This document shows positions 1 through 7,796 of a stretch of DNA of 9,543 nt, in pieces. Under the pieces are notes generated by a model that made no database searches, was not told the DNA's origin, and saw only the letters and a list, made by a program, of their open reading frames with translations. The stretch is taken from the NCBI GenBank assembly GCA_017458865.1, contig JAFSZW010000209.1, positions 1 to 9,543 of the forward strand, written 5' to 3'. The DNA is from Clostridia bacterium. GTDB lineage: Bacteria > Bacillota > Clostridia > Christensenellales > Aristaeellaceae. The first letter of the stretch is position 1, and every line of letters starts with the position of its first letter. A program made the position numbers and the translations under genes.

Positions 1-153
1 AATGGAAAGTCCATCATCATGATTTCCGAGGAGATTCCGGAGCTGCTGGGTATGTCCGACAGGATTTTCGTCATGAAGAACGGGAAGATCAGCGGCGAAT
101 TCCACCGCAGTCCCGAACTGAATGAAGAAGACCTGATTCAGAAAATGGTGTAA
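1..153 (+). CDS. Sugar ABC transporter ATP-binding protein, C-terminal end (partial)
   Basis: This is the last 50 codons of an ATPase that would energise sugar import together with the permease that follows; the 5' part lies outside the window. The visible residues include [18 protein letters not shown] followed by a [11 protein letters not shown] strand and a short C-terminal tail. In the RbsA/XylG/MglA family of double-ABC ATPases, this is the end of the second nucleotide-binding domain. The usual H-loop histidine (as in ISHKLDE) is replaced by Glu in ISEEIPE, which fits the degenerate second domain rather than the first. The stop is TAA at 151-153, and the permease ribosome binding site AAGGAGG overlaps it at 152-158, so the two genes are almost certainly co-transcribed. 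The substrate cannot be told from this fragment; ribose, xylose, galactose and other sugars share the architecture. Confidence 0.93.
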   Translation, partial: NGKSIIMISEEIPELLGMSDRIFVMKNGKISGEFHRSPELNEEDLIQKMV

Positions 154-166
154 GGAGGCGGAGAAC

Positions 167-1138
167 ATGGAAAAGGCAATTAACAGAGAACAGGAACAGT
201 CCAGGCTCCGTGCGTTCCTGACCGGGGACACCTTTAAGGCTCTTCTGCCGTTTATCGGACTTGTCGTCATCACGGTGCTCATGAATATCCTCACGGGCGG
301 CAAGATCTTTACACCCAAGCGCATCCGTCTGCTGTTATCCCAGGTGTACTATCCGACCATTGTCGCAACCGGCGTTTTCTTCGTCATGACGCTGGGCTCC
401 ATTGACTTTACCGAGGGCTCCACCCTGGGCGTCGCCTCCATCGTGATCAGCGTGCTGTCGTTCTACAGCATCCCGCTGGCCATCCTGGGCGGCATCCTGA
501 CCGGTGCGGCCATCGGCGCGATAAACGGCTTTGTGCACGTCAAATTCAAGCTGCCCAGCTTCATCGTCACCATCTGCACGATGTATCTGTTCCGCGGCGT
601 CTGTGCCTACCTGACGACGGAAACCGCCGTGCCGGCCAGCGCAGCCATCAAGGCGCTGGATCAGGACTGGATCAAGATCACGCTGACGATTGTCGTGCTG
701 GTTGTGGCTTTCTTCTATTTCCAGTTCACGCGTATCGGCTATGACGTAAAAGCGGTCGGCTCCGGCGAAACCGCCGCACGCTTCTCGGGCGTCCGCACGG
801 ACCGGGTCAAGTTCCTGACCTTCGTCAACGCAGGCGCCCTGACCGGCCTGGCCGCTTTTGTCAATGTCATCAAGGTTGGTTCCATCACGTCCACCGCGGG
901 CAACCAGCTCGAAACGCAGATCCTGATCTCCCTGGTCCTGGGCGGCCTGCCCATCACCGGCGGCGCCAAGGTCCGCTTCACCAACATCATCGTTGGTACC
1001 CTGATGTATACGGTTCTCAACAACGGCCTTGTCATGCTGGGCTACGATTCAGCCACCCAGCAGCTCATCAAGGGCATTGTCTTCCTGGTCTTTGTCGCAC
1101 TGACCATTGACCGCAAGGCACTCAAGGTCATCAAATAA
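167..1138 (+). CDS. Sugar ABC transporter permease (RbsC-like, BPD_transp_2 family)
   Basis: A complete integral membrane permease of 323 residues, the normal length for RbsC/XylH/YtfT-type subunits that pair with the upstream ATPase and an external binding protein to import a carbohydrate. The first 24 residues are charged and probably cytoplasmic; a first membrane segment covers about residues 25-43. Eight or more further hydrophobic stretches follow, rich in Gly, Ile and Val. The family's conserved cytoplasmic loop that contacts the ATPase is visible near residues 196-208 (AVGSGETAARFSG, equivalent to the AxGGNxxAAxxSG motif), followed by RVKFLTFVNAGALTGLAAF. The C-terminus has the usual LNNGLVMLG segment and a Lys-rich end. 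The ATG at 167 follows AAGGAGG (152-158) at normal spacing. An intrinsic terminator starts about 40 nt after the stop, so this is the last gene of the operon. The sugar is undetermined. Confidence 0.95.
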   Translation: MEKAINREQEQSRLRAFLTGDTFKALLPFIGLVVITVLMNILTGGKIFTPKRIRLLLSQVYYPTIVATGVFFVMTLGSIDFTEGSTLGVASIVISVLSFYSIPLAILGGILTGAAIGAINGFVHVKFKLPSFIVTICTMYLFRGVCAYLTTETAVPASAAIKALDQDWIKITLTIVVLVVAFFYFQFTRIGYDVKAVGSGETAARFSGVRTDRVKFLTFVNAGALTGLAAFVNVIKVGSITSTAGNQLETQILISLVLGGLPITGGAKVRFTNIIVGTLMYTVLNNGLVMLGYDSATQQLIKGIVFLVFVALTIDRKALKVIK

Positions 1139-1175
1139 CAAAAAGGCATCCGGCCGGGTCCGACCATGCCAGATT

Positions 1176-1217
1176 GCGCTCCTGCCAGATCATGCCGGCA
1201 GGAGCGTTTGTTTTATT
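1176..1217 (+). terminator. Intrinsic terminator of the sugar transporter operon
   Basis: CGCTCCTGCC (1177-1186) pairs perfectly with GGCAGGAGCG (1197-1206) around a 10-nt loop, and a G-U pair can extend the stem. The tail TTTGTTTTATT (1207-1217) follows directly. It lies 38 nt after the permease stop codon, as expected for the operon's 3' end. Confidence 0.88.
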
Positions 1218-1249
1218 GGGGGCTTTACTGTCATTCTTTACAGACGATA

Positions 1250-1280
1250 TTCCCGCCAGATGCAGCCATCCCGGCGGGAA
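1250..1280 (+). other. GC-rich hairpin without T tail in the tape measure gene leader
   Basis: TTCCCGCC (1250-1257) pairs with GGCGGGAA (1273-1280) around a 15-nt loop. No U tract follows, so it is not an intrinsic terminator. Its loop begins AGAT, directly after the GCC of the left arm, as in the 1177-1206 terminator, so the two hairpins may share ancestry or this may be chance. A role as a leader RNA structure is only possible. Confidence 0.5.
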
Positions 1281-1309
1281 CGTGTTATAGCCGACAACAG
1301 CTGAAACAG

Positions 1310-1361
1310 ACGGCAGGTGCCGCTTCCGGACAGACGGGAGGGGCATCTGCCGTTTTTTATT
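1310..1361 (+). terminator. Strong intrinsic terminator just upstream of the tape measure gene
   Basis: ACGGCAGGTGCC (1310-1321) pairs with GGCATCTGCCGT (1342-1353) over 12 bp with a single G-U pair. The loop is 20 nt and six consecutive T residues follow (1353-1358), then ATT. It ends only about 40 nt before the start codon at 1403 and has no gene of its own to end: the transporter terminator lies 100 nt upstream. It may be a second, back-up terminator, or a terminator inside the leader of the following gene. Confidence 0.85.
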
Positions 1362-1387
1362 GGATCATTGGATCTTTAGATCAAATT

Positions 1388-1396
1388 GGAAAGGGG
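1388..1396 (+). promoter_or_regulatory. Ribosome binding site that fixes the tape measure start
   Basis: GGAAAGGGG lies 6 nt before the ATG at 1403. The reading frame is open further upstream to an ATG at 1166, but that longer start would translate through both terminators and has no comparable binding site. The protein beginning at 1403 (MQVGELFASFSLDTGGF) also matches the typical N-terminus of tape measure proteins. The 1403 start is therefore strongly preferred. Confidence 0.85.
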
Positions 1397-1402
1397 AAAA
1401 AG

Positions 1403-4400
1403 ATGCAGGTTGGTGAGCTGTTTGCCTCATTTTCGCTGGATACCGGCGGGTTTGCAAAGGCGATCGTCGGCATAGAAAGCGAGATCGAACGGATGAGCGC
1501 CAAAATGGCAGCGGTAGGTGCGGGCCTTGAGACGGTGCTCACGGGTCCGCTGGTGCGCTTTTCGCAGAGCGCGATGAGTGCGGGCCTCAGTTTTTCGTCC
1601 CAGATGTCAACGGTTGAGGCCATTTCGGGCGCTGCAGGGGAAAGCCTTGAGGCCCTTCGGCAGGCGGCCATTAACGCGGGATCTGAGACCAGCTTTACGG
1701 CCACGCAGGCGGGTCAGGCGCTGCAGTACATGGCTATGGCAGGCTGGGATACAGGGAACATGTTAAGCGGTCTCAGACCCATCATGGACCTGGCTGCCGC
1801 ATCCGGCACGGACCTTGCCCGGACATCCGATATCGTCACGGACGCCATGACGGCGCTCGGGTATCGGGCAGATGAGACCTGGAAGGTGCTTGAGGACGGG
1901 ACAGCGGTGGATACGGGCATCAGCAATGTGCAGCATTTTGCAGATGTCCTGGCCGCGGCGGCGACAAACTCGAACACGAATGTCGAAATGCTGGGGGAAT
2001 CGTTCAAGTTCGCGGCGCCGCTGGCCGGCGCGCTTGGATACAGCGCAGAGGATCTGGCGACGGCGCTTGGCCTCATGGCCAATCAGGGCATCAAGGCATC
2101 TCAGGCAGGCACGACGCTGCGCTCACTGTTCAAGCGGCTGGCAGACCCGCCAAAGGCGGCCCGGGAGGCTATGGAGCAGTACGGGATCAGCCTGGTGGAT
2201 ACAGCCGGCAATATGCGCAGTCTGAGCAGCGTCATAGACGATCTGCGGGCGGCAAGCGCCGGCATGACGGAGACGGAGAAGGCGGCTTTTGCCTCGGCCA
2301 TTGCCGGCACGACAGGCATGTCAGGCCTTCTCGCCATCCTCAACACGGCAGAGTCGGATGTGGACAGGCTGCGCGCGGCGATAGACAACTGCAGCAATGC
2401 CACGGAGATCATGGCAAAGACAAAGCTCAATAACGCCGCGGGCGCCATCACGATCTTCCGCTCCGCCGTTGAGGGACTGCAGATTACGCTGTTTTCCTTT
2501 GTTGAGGAGAGCCTCATCTCCGCAGTGTCCTGGCTGACGGATCTGGTCAATGCATTCAGAACCGCAGATCCCTTTGTCCAGCAGGCAACCATGGCGTTCC
2601 TTGCGCTCGGGGCTGGCATCGGGCCGGCGGTCAAGGGATTTGGCATTCTGCTGCCCTTTATCAGCGGCCTTGTGACCCCGCTCGGTGTGCTCACAGCCGG
2701 ACTTGGCGTGTTCGCGCTGACCTTCCTCGATTTCGCGACAGCGGCCGGACCGGCCATGAACGAGGCCGGACAGTACACGGCGAGGGGCGCGGGGGAGATT
2801 CAGACGGCCATCCGCACCATGACGACGCAGGTCCCGCCGAGGCTCCGCCGCTTTGCCGTCCAGGCATCCTCCTACATCATCAGCATCGCGGACATGATGC
2901 CTGGGATGATCTCGGCGCTCAGGGAAGCAGCGGAAACCGTGCTGCCTGACATGGCCGCCACACTGGTGACTCTGGTCGGTACCGTGCTGGACGGCATCGG
3001 GCGGAATCTGCCGGACCTGCTGGATCTCGGTGCAGGCATTATCACCGGGCTGGCCACAGGACTTGCCGGGGCCGCGCCCCGGCTCCTTGAGCAGGCAGCC
3101 CGCATTGCCGCCGGCATGCTGACCGCTTTCACGGACACGGGACGAATCCACGCACTGGGCGAGGCACTGTTAAGGGCGTTTGCCGGCGCGGCTGCCGGCC
3201 TTGACCTCACTGGCGTCCTTGAGCAGGTCAGAGGCGCCTTTGCCGCTGCCATGCAGAATGTGCGCACGCTCGCCGGTGAACTGGTCACGCTTGTGTCAAC
3301 AATCGACCTGAGCGGCATCGGACAGCACCTGCAGGACGGACTGACTGCAATCGGGACGGGCATAGGCAGCCTTTTGCTCGGTGAGGATTTCACGGAACAT
3401 ACATGGGCAGATGTCGGTGTCAAGCTGAACGCCTGGATCCGTGCAGGCTTTGCCCAGGGCGGTACCTGGCTGCGCCAGCTCATCCTGGGGGATGAGTATA
3501 CATCAGGGTCCACCTGGCAGCAGGCGGGCGCAAGGATTGCCGCCCTCATCCGCTCCGGCATCAGTTTCGGGCGGGACCTGCTGACAGGTCTCATCCTGGG
3601 CGATGCGTTTGAGGCCGGGATCAGCACGTTTCAGGATGCCGGCCGGAGGATCTGCAGTGCCATTTTGTCCGGGTTTGAGACGGCGGGCGGATTCCTGAGA
3701 CGCCTTATTCTTGGCGAAACGGAGGATACGGGCACCTGGGCGGCGGCAGGCACGCGGATCATGGACGGTATCCGTACCGGGCTCGCTGCCTCAGCCGTTT
3801 TTCTGCAGGAGCAGCTATTCGGGGATGAATCCGTCGACTGGCAGAGCCTTGGCGCCCGGATCGGGGCTGCGCTTCGCAGCGGACTGCAAAGCACCGGCAA
3901 CTTCCTCCTTGAGTTCCTGACAGGCGGAGAGGGTACCGCCGGCTGGCAGGATGCCGGCGCCAGAATCGGACGCGCCATCCGGGAGGGAATCAGGAGCGTT
4001 GGCGATTTCATCAACGGTGTAATCCTTGGCGATGCCGGCCAGGGACAGCACTGGGCGGATCTTGGCAGGACCGTTGCGGAACAGATCCGCGCCGGATTTA
4101 TGCTCAAAGTCGGCATCCTTGAGGAGGTGCTCTTTGGCGGCGAAACAGACTGGCGGGAACGCGGCAGGCAGGTCTGTCAGGCGATTCGCAGCGGTTTTGA
4201 GTTCGCCGGCGGGTTCCTTACAACGGTGCTTGGCATTGAGGGGGCGGGTGCGCCGGACTGGACCGCACTTGGCCGCGGCATCTGGGATAAGATCCGGTCT
4301 GGCTTTGAGCATGCCGGCCGGTTTCTTGAGGGCATCCTGCTCGGTGAGGATGATGGTTCCTTTGCAGCACTGGGGACGAGGATCTGGCAGGACATCCGGT

Positions 4401-7222
4401 CCGGATTTGATGCGGCCGGGGGATTCCTGCGAGAGTGCCTGCTCGGCGATTCGGACAGCAGTGCGGACTGGCTCTCTTTCGGGCAGATGATCTCGGGAAA
4501 TATTGCCACCGGTCTTGAGGGGCTGCGCGGCCTTATCGCAAAGCTCCTGGGGCTGGATGAGGCGGCCATTGTCACGTGGCGTCAGATTGGGGGGCATGTC
4601 TTTGAGGCAATTGCTGACGGCATGAAAGGCGCAGCTGCGGCCGCGGGCGCCTTTGCTGCCGGGCTTTTGCTTGGAGATGCGGCGGATGAGGACAGCACAA
4701 TCCTGACAGTCGGTGCGAAGCTGTGGCGGGATCTGAGATCCGGGTTTGTGGATGCCATGACCATGACCGGTTCACTGGCCGGGAGCATTGCTGAGTCCAT
4801 CCTGCGCTTTGACTGGGTCCCGACGGGAATGGAGATCGGGATAGGCCTGGTACGCGGCGTCCTGGACGGTCTGACAGCCCTCAGGGACGGCATGGAGGCA
4901 TTCCTTCGTGAACTGTTCCGCGGGGTCAAATACGCGGTTCTTTCGTGGTTTGGCGTAGAGATAGATGAGATGACGCGCTCCATGGAATCCATGGTATTTG
5001 AGCTGGACGGGGGACGGATCACGGGTGAGGCGCTCAACAGCCTGATCGGGTCCTCTGCGGCGACCATCACAGAACAGGCAAGGGCCTGGGTTATGCTGGT
5101 TCAGGCAGGGTTTGAGGAACAGGCCAATACGCTTGACATATCGCCAACAGCCGTTGCGCTTGCCAGCCAGCTGGAGCAGGGCATGCTGGGCGAGCAGGAC
5201 AGGATCCGGGCGGCGGCTGCCCTGATCATGTCCGGTTTCGGGGATGCCATTCTCATGCAGGATTTCGGGCTGTATGCCGAGGGGCGTGCCATGGTGGACG
5301 AACTGTATGGGGGCATGAATGAGGGCATGGAGGCAGGCCGGGATGTAACCCTTGCCATGTGTGAGGAACTGGGCCTGACCATTCCGACGACCATAGCGGA
5401 GGCACTCGGAAACGGTCCATGGTCAGATTCCGGTGCCGCGATGACGGCGGGCATGACAGAAGCGCTCAATGCACTCAATGCAGAGGCGGACGCGCTGGCC
5501 GCAACCCTCGGGCAGTCCGCAGGGGATACCTATATCGCCGGGGTTAACCAGTCACTGGATGGTGCCGTGCTTGATGGACAGGGCATATCGGACGCGCTTG
5601 AGTCAGCTGCGGGGGATGCCGCTGCAGCATCCGGCGAGGTGCTGGGTCAGCGTGTCATGGATGCGGCCGGCGCGGCCATTCAGGAAAACCGGGAGATGCT
5701 CAGCCGGGAGGCAGCGCTTGCAACAGATCCATCCGCGTTTGAGACGGCTGTCTCAAATGCCGGGACAGCCGGCAGCCGGATAGGCGGCGCCATAGCGCCT
5801 GAAATCACCTCGAAGCTGATTGATGTGGAGCAGGCAGTGGGTGCGCTGGTGGAGGCAATAGGGACAGGTTTTTCGCCGGTCTGCGAGCGCCTCAGGACCA
5901 CAATGCATGAGGCTATGGAGCTCGTGCTCTCAGAACTGGACCGCGGCCAGGCAGCGGCGAAAAGCAGCCTTGACACGCTGTCGACGGCCATATCTGAGAC
6001 ACTCGGGAAATTGTCCCTTTCCGGCAGTACAGGCATTGAGGCCGGGTCTGTTCAGGCAGGCGATGAGCCGGATACCGGCGGGATGGCAGATCGCATGGTG
6101 CGCGCATTTGGCGGCATTTCCGGCAGGCTGACCCAGATTATGGATGCGGAGCTGGCTCAGCTCAGCGCCCACCTGAGTGACAGTGCAGAGGCCATGGCCG
6201 AACGGGCTGCCCAGCTTGCAACTGACCTGACAGGCACTGCATCACAGATGTCTGAGACGCTGGTCGGGCAGTCAGAGACCCTTTCTGCGGATCTTGTCCG
6301 CCTGTTTACGGACTGTGCAGACGCAATGAAACGCGGAATGACAGATCTTGTCACGGCGCTGCTTTCGATCTGGCGGCCACTTGAATCGCAACTGCCGGGA
6401 TCTGCGTCAATGGTGATGCAGGGGATGCAGTCGGCCTTTTTATCCGGCGCCGAACAGCTCAGAAGTCAGATGCGAAATCTGGTTGCAGATCTGACTGCCG
6501 CCTATACACCGCTTGTATCCACCCTCAGATCGCTGACGCAGGAGGCCATGCAGGGCATGCAGTCCGCCATAGAGAGTGGTGGATCCTCTGCGGCAGCCTC
6601 TGCCGGCAGTGCGGCCTCATCCATTCTCTCATCTGTCCGGAATACGCTCAGCTACTCGGCCGGTGCATCCATTGGCCGCAACCTGATGGAGGGCATCCGG
6701 TCAGGCGTTCAGAGCATGGCATCTTCCCTGGCCGAGACGGCAGGCAGTGCCGTAACGAAAGCCGTTTCGACCATGCGGGATGTCCTCAAAATCAAATCGC
6801 CATCACGCGTTACAATGGAGATTGGTGAGTACATGGATGAGGGCGTAGCGCTTGGCCTGGCAGGCGGACAGATGGTTCAGGCAGCCGGCGAGGCGGTAGA
6901 GGAGGCGGTGCATGCCATGGCAGGAACTGCCGTCATGCCGGAACCGGCAAGGGGTACAGTCCTCTCCGGCACACAGCAGGCCAGGCGGACCGGCATGGAA
7001 ACGGTGCAGGCCATGGAGCGTCAGCCGCTAAATGAACGCATTCTGGAGGAGGCAGCTGACATCCTGGCGGATCGCCTCATCCGTTCCGGTGCGCTCAGAG
7101 GCGACTTCTATCTGGATGGCACAAAAGTCGGCGAAAGCGTCGCAAAACCTGTAAGCCGGACCATTTCGCATCAGTCAAGGATGACGATACGTGGACGCGG
7201 CGCAGCCGGCGTGTTGACCTGA
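1403..7222 (+). CDS. Phage tail tape measure protein, TP901-type, with long repeat region
   Basis: A 1939-residue protein that in a phage would span the tail tube, set tail length and help pass DNA across the envelope. Residues 1-60 are the usual GELFASFSLDTGGF start plus a helix. Residues about 60-320 match the TP901 tape measure core (PhageMin_Tail type): FSSQMSTVEAISGA, LQYMAMAGWDT and AGTTGMSGLLAIL are recognisable. A Gly-rich hydrophobic stretch at about 398-442 resembles the membrane-active segment of such proteins. Residues 668-1137 are thirteen repeats of about 36 residues. Residues 1138-1780 are Ala/Met/Gln-rich predicted helix, with MQGMQSA occurring at about 1674 and 1717. The C-terminus has the family motif SPSRVTMEIGEYMDEG (1799-1814) and a phage-like FYLDGTKVGESVAKPVS strand. 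No frameshift or internal stop is present, so the gene looks functional. No other tail gene adjoins it. Base composition is as GC-rich as the transporter genes and unlike the AT-richer DNA downstream. The function of an isolated copy is unknown. Confidence 0.93.
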   Translation: MQVGELFASFSLDTGGFAKAIVGIESEIERMSAKMAAVGAGLETVLTGPLVRFSQSAMSAGLSFSSQMSTVEAISGAAGESLEALRQAAINAGSETSFTATQAGQALQYMAMAGWDTGNMLSGLRPIMDLAAASGTDLARTSDIVTDAMTALGYRADETWKVLEDGTAVDTGISNVQHFADVLAAAATNSNTNVEMLGESFKFAAPLAGALGYSAEDLATALGLMANQGIKASQAGTTLRSLFKRLADPPKAAREAMEQYGISLVDTAGNMRSLSSVIDDLRAASAGMTETEKAAFASAIAGTTGMSGLLAILNTAESDVDRLRAAIDNCSNATEIMAKTKLNNAAGAITIFRSAVEGLQITLFSFVEESLISAVSWLTDLVNAFRTADPFVQQATMAFLALGAGIGPAVKGFGILLPFISGLVTPLGVLTAGLGVFALTFLDFATAAGPAMNEAGQYTARGAGEIQTAIRTMTTQVPPRLRRFAVQASSYIISIADMMPGMISALREAAETVLPDMAATLVTLVGTVLDGIGRNLPDLLDLGAGIITGLATGLAGAAPRLLEQAARIAAGMLTAFTDTGRIHALGEALLRAFAGAAAGLDLTGVLEQVRGAFAAAMQNVRTLAGELVTLVSTIDLSGIGQHLQDGLTAIGTGIGSLLLGEDFTEHTWADVGVKLNAWIRAGFAQGGTWLRQLILGDEYTSGSTWQQAGARIAALIRSGISFGRDLLTGLILGDAFEAGISTFQDAGRRICSAILSGFETAGGFLRRLILGETEDTGTWAAAGTRIMDGIRTGLAASAVFLQEQLFGDESVDWQSLGARIGAALRSGLQSTGNFLLEFLTGGEGTAGWQDAGARIGRAIREGIRSVGDFINGVILGDAGQGQHWADLGRTVAEQIRAGFMLKVGILEEVLFGGETDWRERGRQVCQAIRSGFEFAGGFLTTVLGIEGAGAPDWTALGRGIWDKIRSGFEHAGRFLEGILLGEDDGSFAALGTRIWQDIRSGFDAAGGFLRECLLGDSDSSADWLSFGQMISGNIATGLEGLRGLIAKLLGLDEAAIVTWRQIGGHVFEAIADGMKGAAAAAGAFAAGLLLGDAADEDSTILTVGAKLWRDLRSGFVDAMTMTGSLAGSIAESILRFDWVPTGMEIGIGLVRGVLDGLTALRDGMEAFLRELFRGVKYAVLSWFGVEIDEMTRSMESMVFELDGGRITGEALNSLIGSSAATITEQARAWVMLVQAGFEEQANTLDISPTAVALASQLEQGMLGEQDRIRAAAALIMSGFGDAILMQDFGLYAEGRAMVDELYGGMNEGMEAGRDVTLAMCEELGLTIPTTIAEALGNGPWSDSGAAMTAGMTEALNALNAEADALAATLGQSAGDTYIAGVNQSLDGAVLDGQGISDALESAAGDAAAASGEVLGQRVMDAAGAAIQENREMLSREAALATDPSAFETAVSNAGTAGSRIGGAIAPEITSKLIDVEQAVGALVEAIGTGFSPVCERLRTTMHEAMELVLSELDRGQAAAKSSLDTLSTAISETLGKLSLSGSTGIEAGSVQAGDEPDTGGMADRMVRAFGGISGRLTQIMDAELAQLSAHLSDSAEAMAERAAQLATDLTGTASQMSETLVGQSETLSADLVRLFTDCADAMKRGMTDLVTALLSIWRPLESQLPGSASMVMQGMQSAFLSGAEQLRSQMRNLVADLTAAYTPLVSTLRSLTQEAMQGMQSAIESGGSSAAASAGSAASSILSSVRNTLSYSAGASIGRNLMEGIRSGVQSMASSLAETAGSAVTKAVSTMRDVLKIKSPSRVTMEIGEYMDEGVALGLAGGQMVQAAGEAVEEAVHAMAGTAVMPEPARGTVLSGTQQARRTGMETVQAMERQPLNERILEEAADILADRLIRSGALRGDFYLDGTKVGESVAKPVSRTISHQSRMTIRGRGAAGVLT
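3404..4813 (+). repeat. Thirteen tandem coding repeats of about 36 residues in the tape measure protein
   Basis: From Trp668 to residue 1137 the protein is a continuous series of units that start with W or F and follow the pattern W-x3-G-x2-I-x3-IRSGF-x2-AG-x-FL-x3-ILGD, then a variable 4-8 residue linker. Examples are WRERGRQVCQAIRSGFEFAG, WTALGRGIWDKIRSGFEHAG and FAALGTRIWQDIRSGFDAAG. Most units are 33-38 residues; 470 residues over 13 units averages 36. The units are conserved as protein but well diverged as DNA, so they are old duplications held by selection, not a recent slippage tract. Degenerate further units may flank the block (IDLSGIGQHLQDGL before, WVPTGMEIGIGLVRGVLDGL after). Each unit is probably a helix pair, a structural inference from the hydrophobic spacing. 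Confidence 0.9.
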
Positions 7223-7637
7223 TCATGCACTGAAGTATGCTGATTCTGCATCCGGACGGTTGAGGAATACTCGGGACCATAGACGTTGCTGGTCTGTTTA
7301 CAGGAAAAGGCATGTATGCAGAAATTAAGAGTGACCGGTTAAACCCATACCTCCGATACCGACCGTGTGCTCTACACTCGCGCAGCATGAAAACAGGCGA
7401 GGACACATCTTGCAAATCCGGCAACCTACTCTCTATGGTCAACCGGATGATTCTGCAAAAATTAATCATTGCACGATTCAAAAAACAGAGATCAAAAGCA
7501 TATGTAGTATATTTACAACGACTTGCAGTTCTGCTTCCAAATAGTGTACTCAGAGGACATGGTATGCAAACCTTAAGCATATCACCAAACTGTAGCCAAA
7601 AGTAAAAAGATACACGATTCGTTAACAAAAAATCAGC
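7223..7637 (+). other. No supported gene after the tape measure gene
   Basis: Composition turns visibly AT-richer shortly after the stop at 7222. The next tail gene expected in a phage (distal tail protein) is absent. The only notable plus-strand frame is 7312-7605 (97 codons), which has AGGA at 7302-7305 six bases ahead of its ATG. Its product is basic, shows no recognisable motif and has poor coding character, so I do not call it a gene. A 177-codon minus-strand frame (7095-7628) mostly runs antisense to the end of the tape measure gene and this spacer, and looks like chance. Confidence 0.5.
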
Positions 7638-7664
7638 AAAACAGACGAATCCTGTCCGTTTTTT
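7638..7664 (+). terminator. Weak terminator-like hairpin with T run
   Basis: AAAACAGAC (7638-7646) pairs with GTCCGTTTT (7654-7662) with one A-C mismatch and a 7-nt loop, and the T run covers 7659-7664. It could end any transcript reading through from the tape measure gene. It overlaps the first TGTCCG box of the phased repeat cluster, so the pairing may be incidental. Confidence 0.35.
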
Positions 7665-7792
7665 GCGCGATATCTGTCCGATTATTATGCGGATTTTGTC
7701 CGCTTTACGATAGAATCCTGTCTGATGGTCATGCGGAAATTGTCCGCCTCAGAGTAGAATGGTTGTCCGTTTATCATGCGGGTACACGATCA
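7647..7792 (+). repeat. Phased TGTCCG/ATGCGG repeat cluster, 22-bp period
   Basis: Six TGTCCG boxes (the fourth reads TGTCTG) start at 7653, 7675, 7697, 7719, 7741 and 7764, giving spacings of 22, 22, 22, 22 and 23 bp, close to two helical turns. ATGCGG boxes start at 7687, 7731 and 7776, each 12 bp after the start of alternate TGTCCG boxes. TAGAAT starts at 7711 and 7755. The higher-order unit is thus about 44 bp, clearest at 7713-7756. Within two units GCGGA-n5-TCCGC forms a small inverted repeat (from 7689 and 7733). Such an array could be the multi-repeat end of an IS21-type element, an iteron-like origin or a regulator binding array. None is proven: no transposase or replication gene is recognisable beside it. 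Confidence 0.75.
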
Positions 7793-7796
7793 TATA

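Noticed and set aside
1166..1402. N-terminal extension of the tape measure frame by 79 codons to an ATG at 1166
   Set aside because: It would translate through two strong terminator hairpins, has no ribosome binding site, and the residues show no family resemblance. The start at 1403 has a good binding site and the usual N-terminal motif.
4026..4490. 154-codon frame within the tape measure repeats and other long antisense frames there
   Set aside because: GC-rich repeat coding sequence lowers stop frequency in all frames; these are shadows with no binding sites or family resemblance.
7312..7605. 97-codon plus-strand frame with AGGA six bases before its ATG
   Set aside because: The predicted protein has no recognisable motif, an odd Arg/Lys/Ser/Leu-rich composition, and AT-rich context without coding character.
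7095..7628. 177-codon minus-strand frame
   Set aside because: It begins in the spacer and runs antisense into the conserved C-terminus of the tape measure gene; no family resemblance and no upstream binding site.
7647..7792. CRISPR array interpretation of the repeat cluster
   Set aside because: Conserved boxes are only 6 bp with a 22-bp period; there are no 24-40 bp identical repeats separated by unique spacers and no cas genes.
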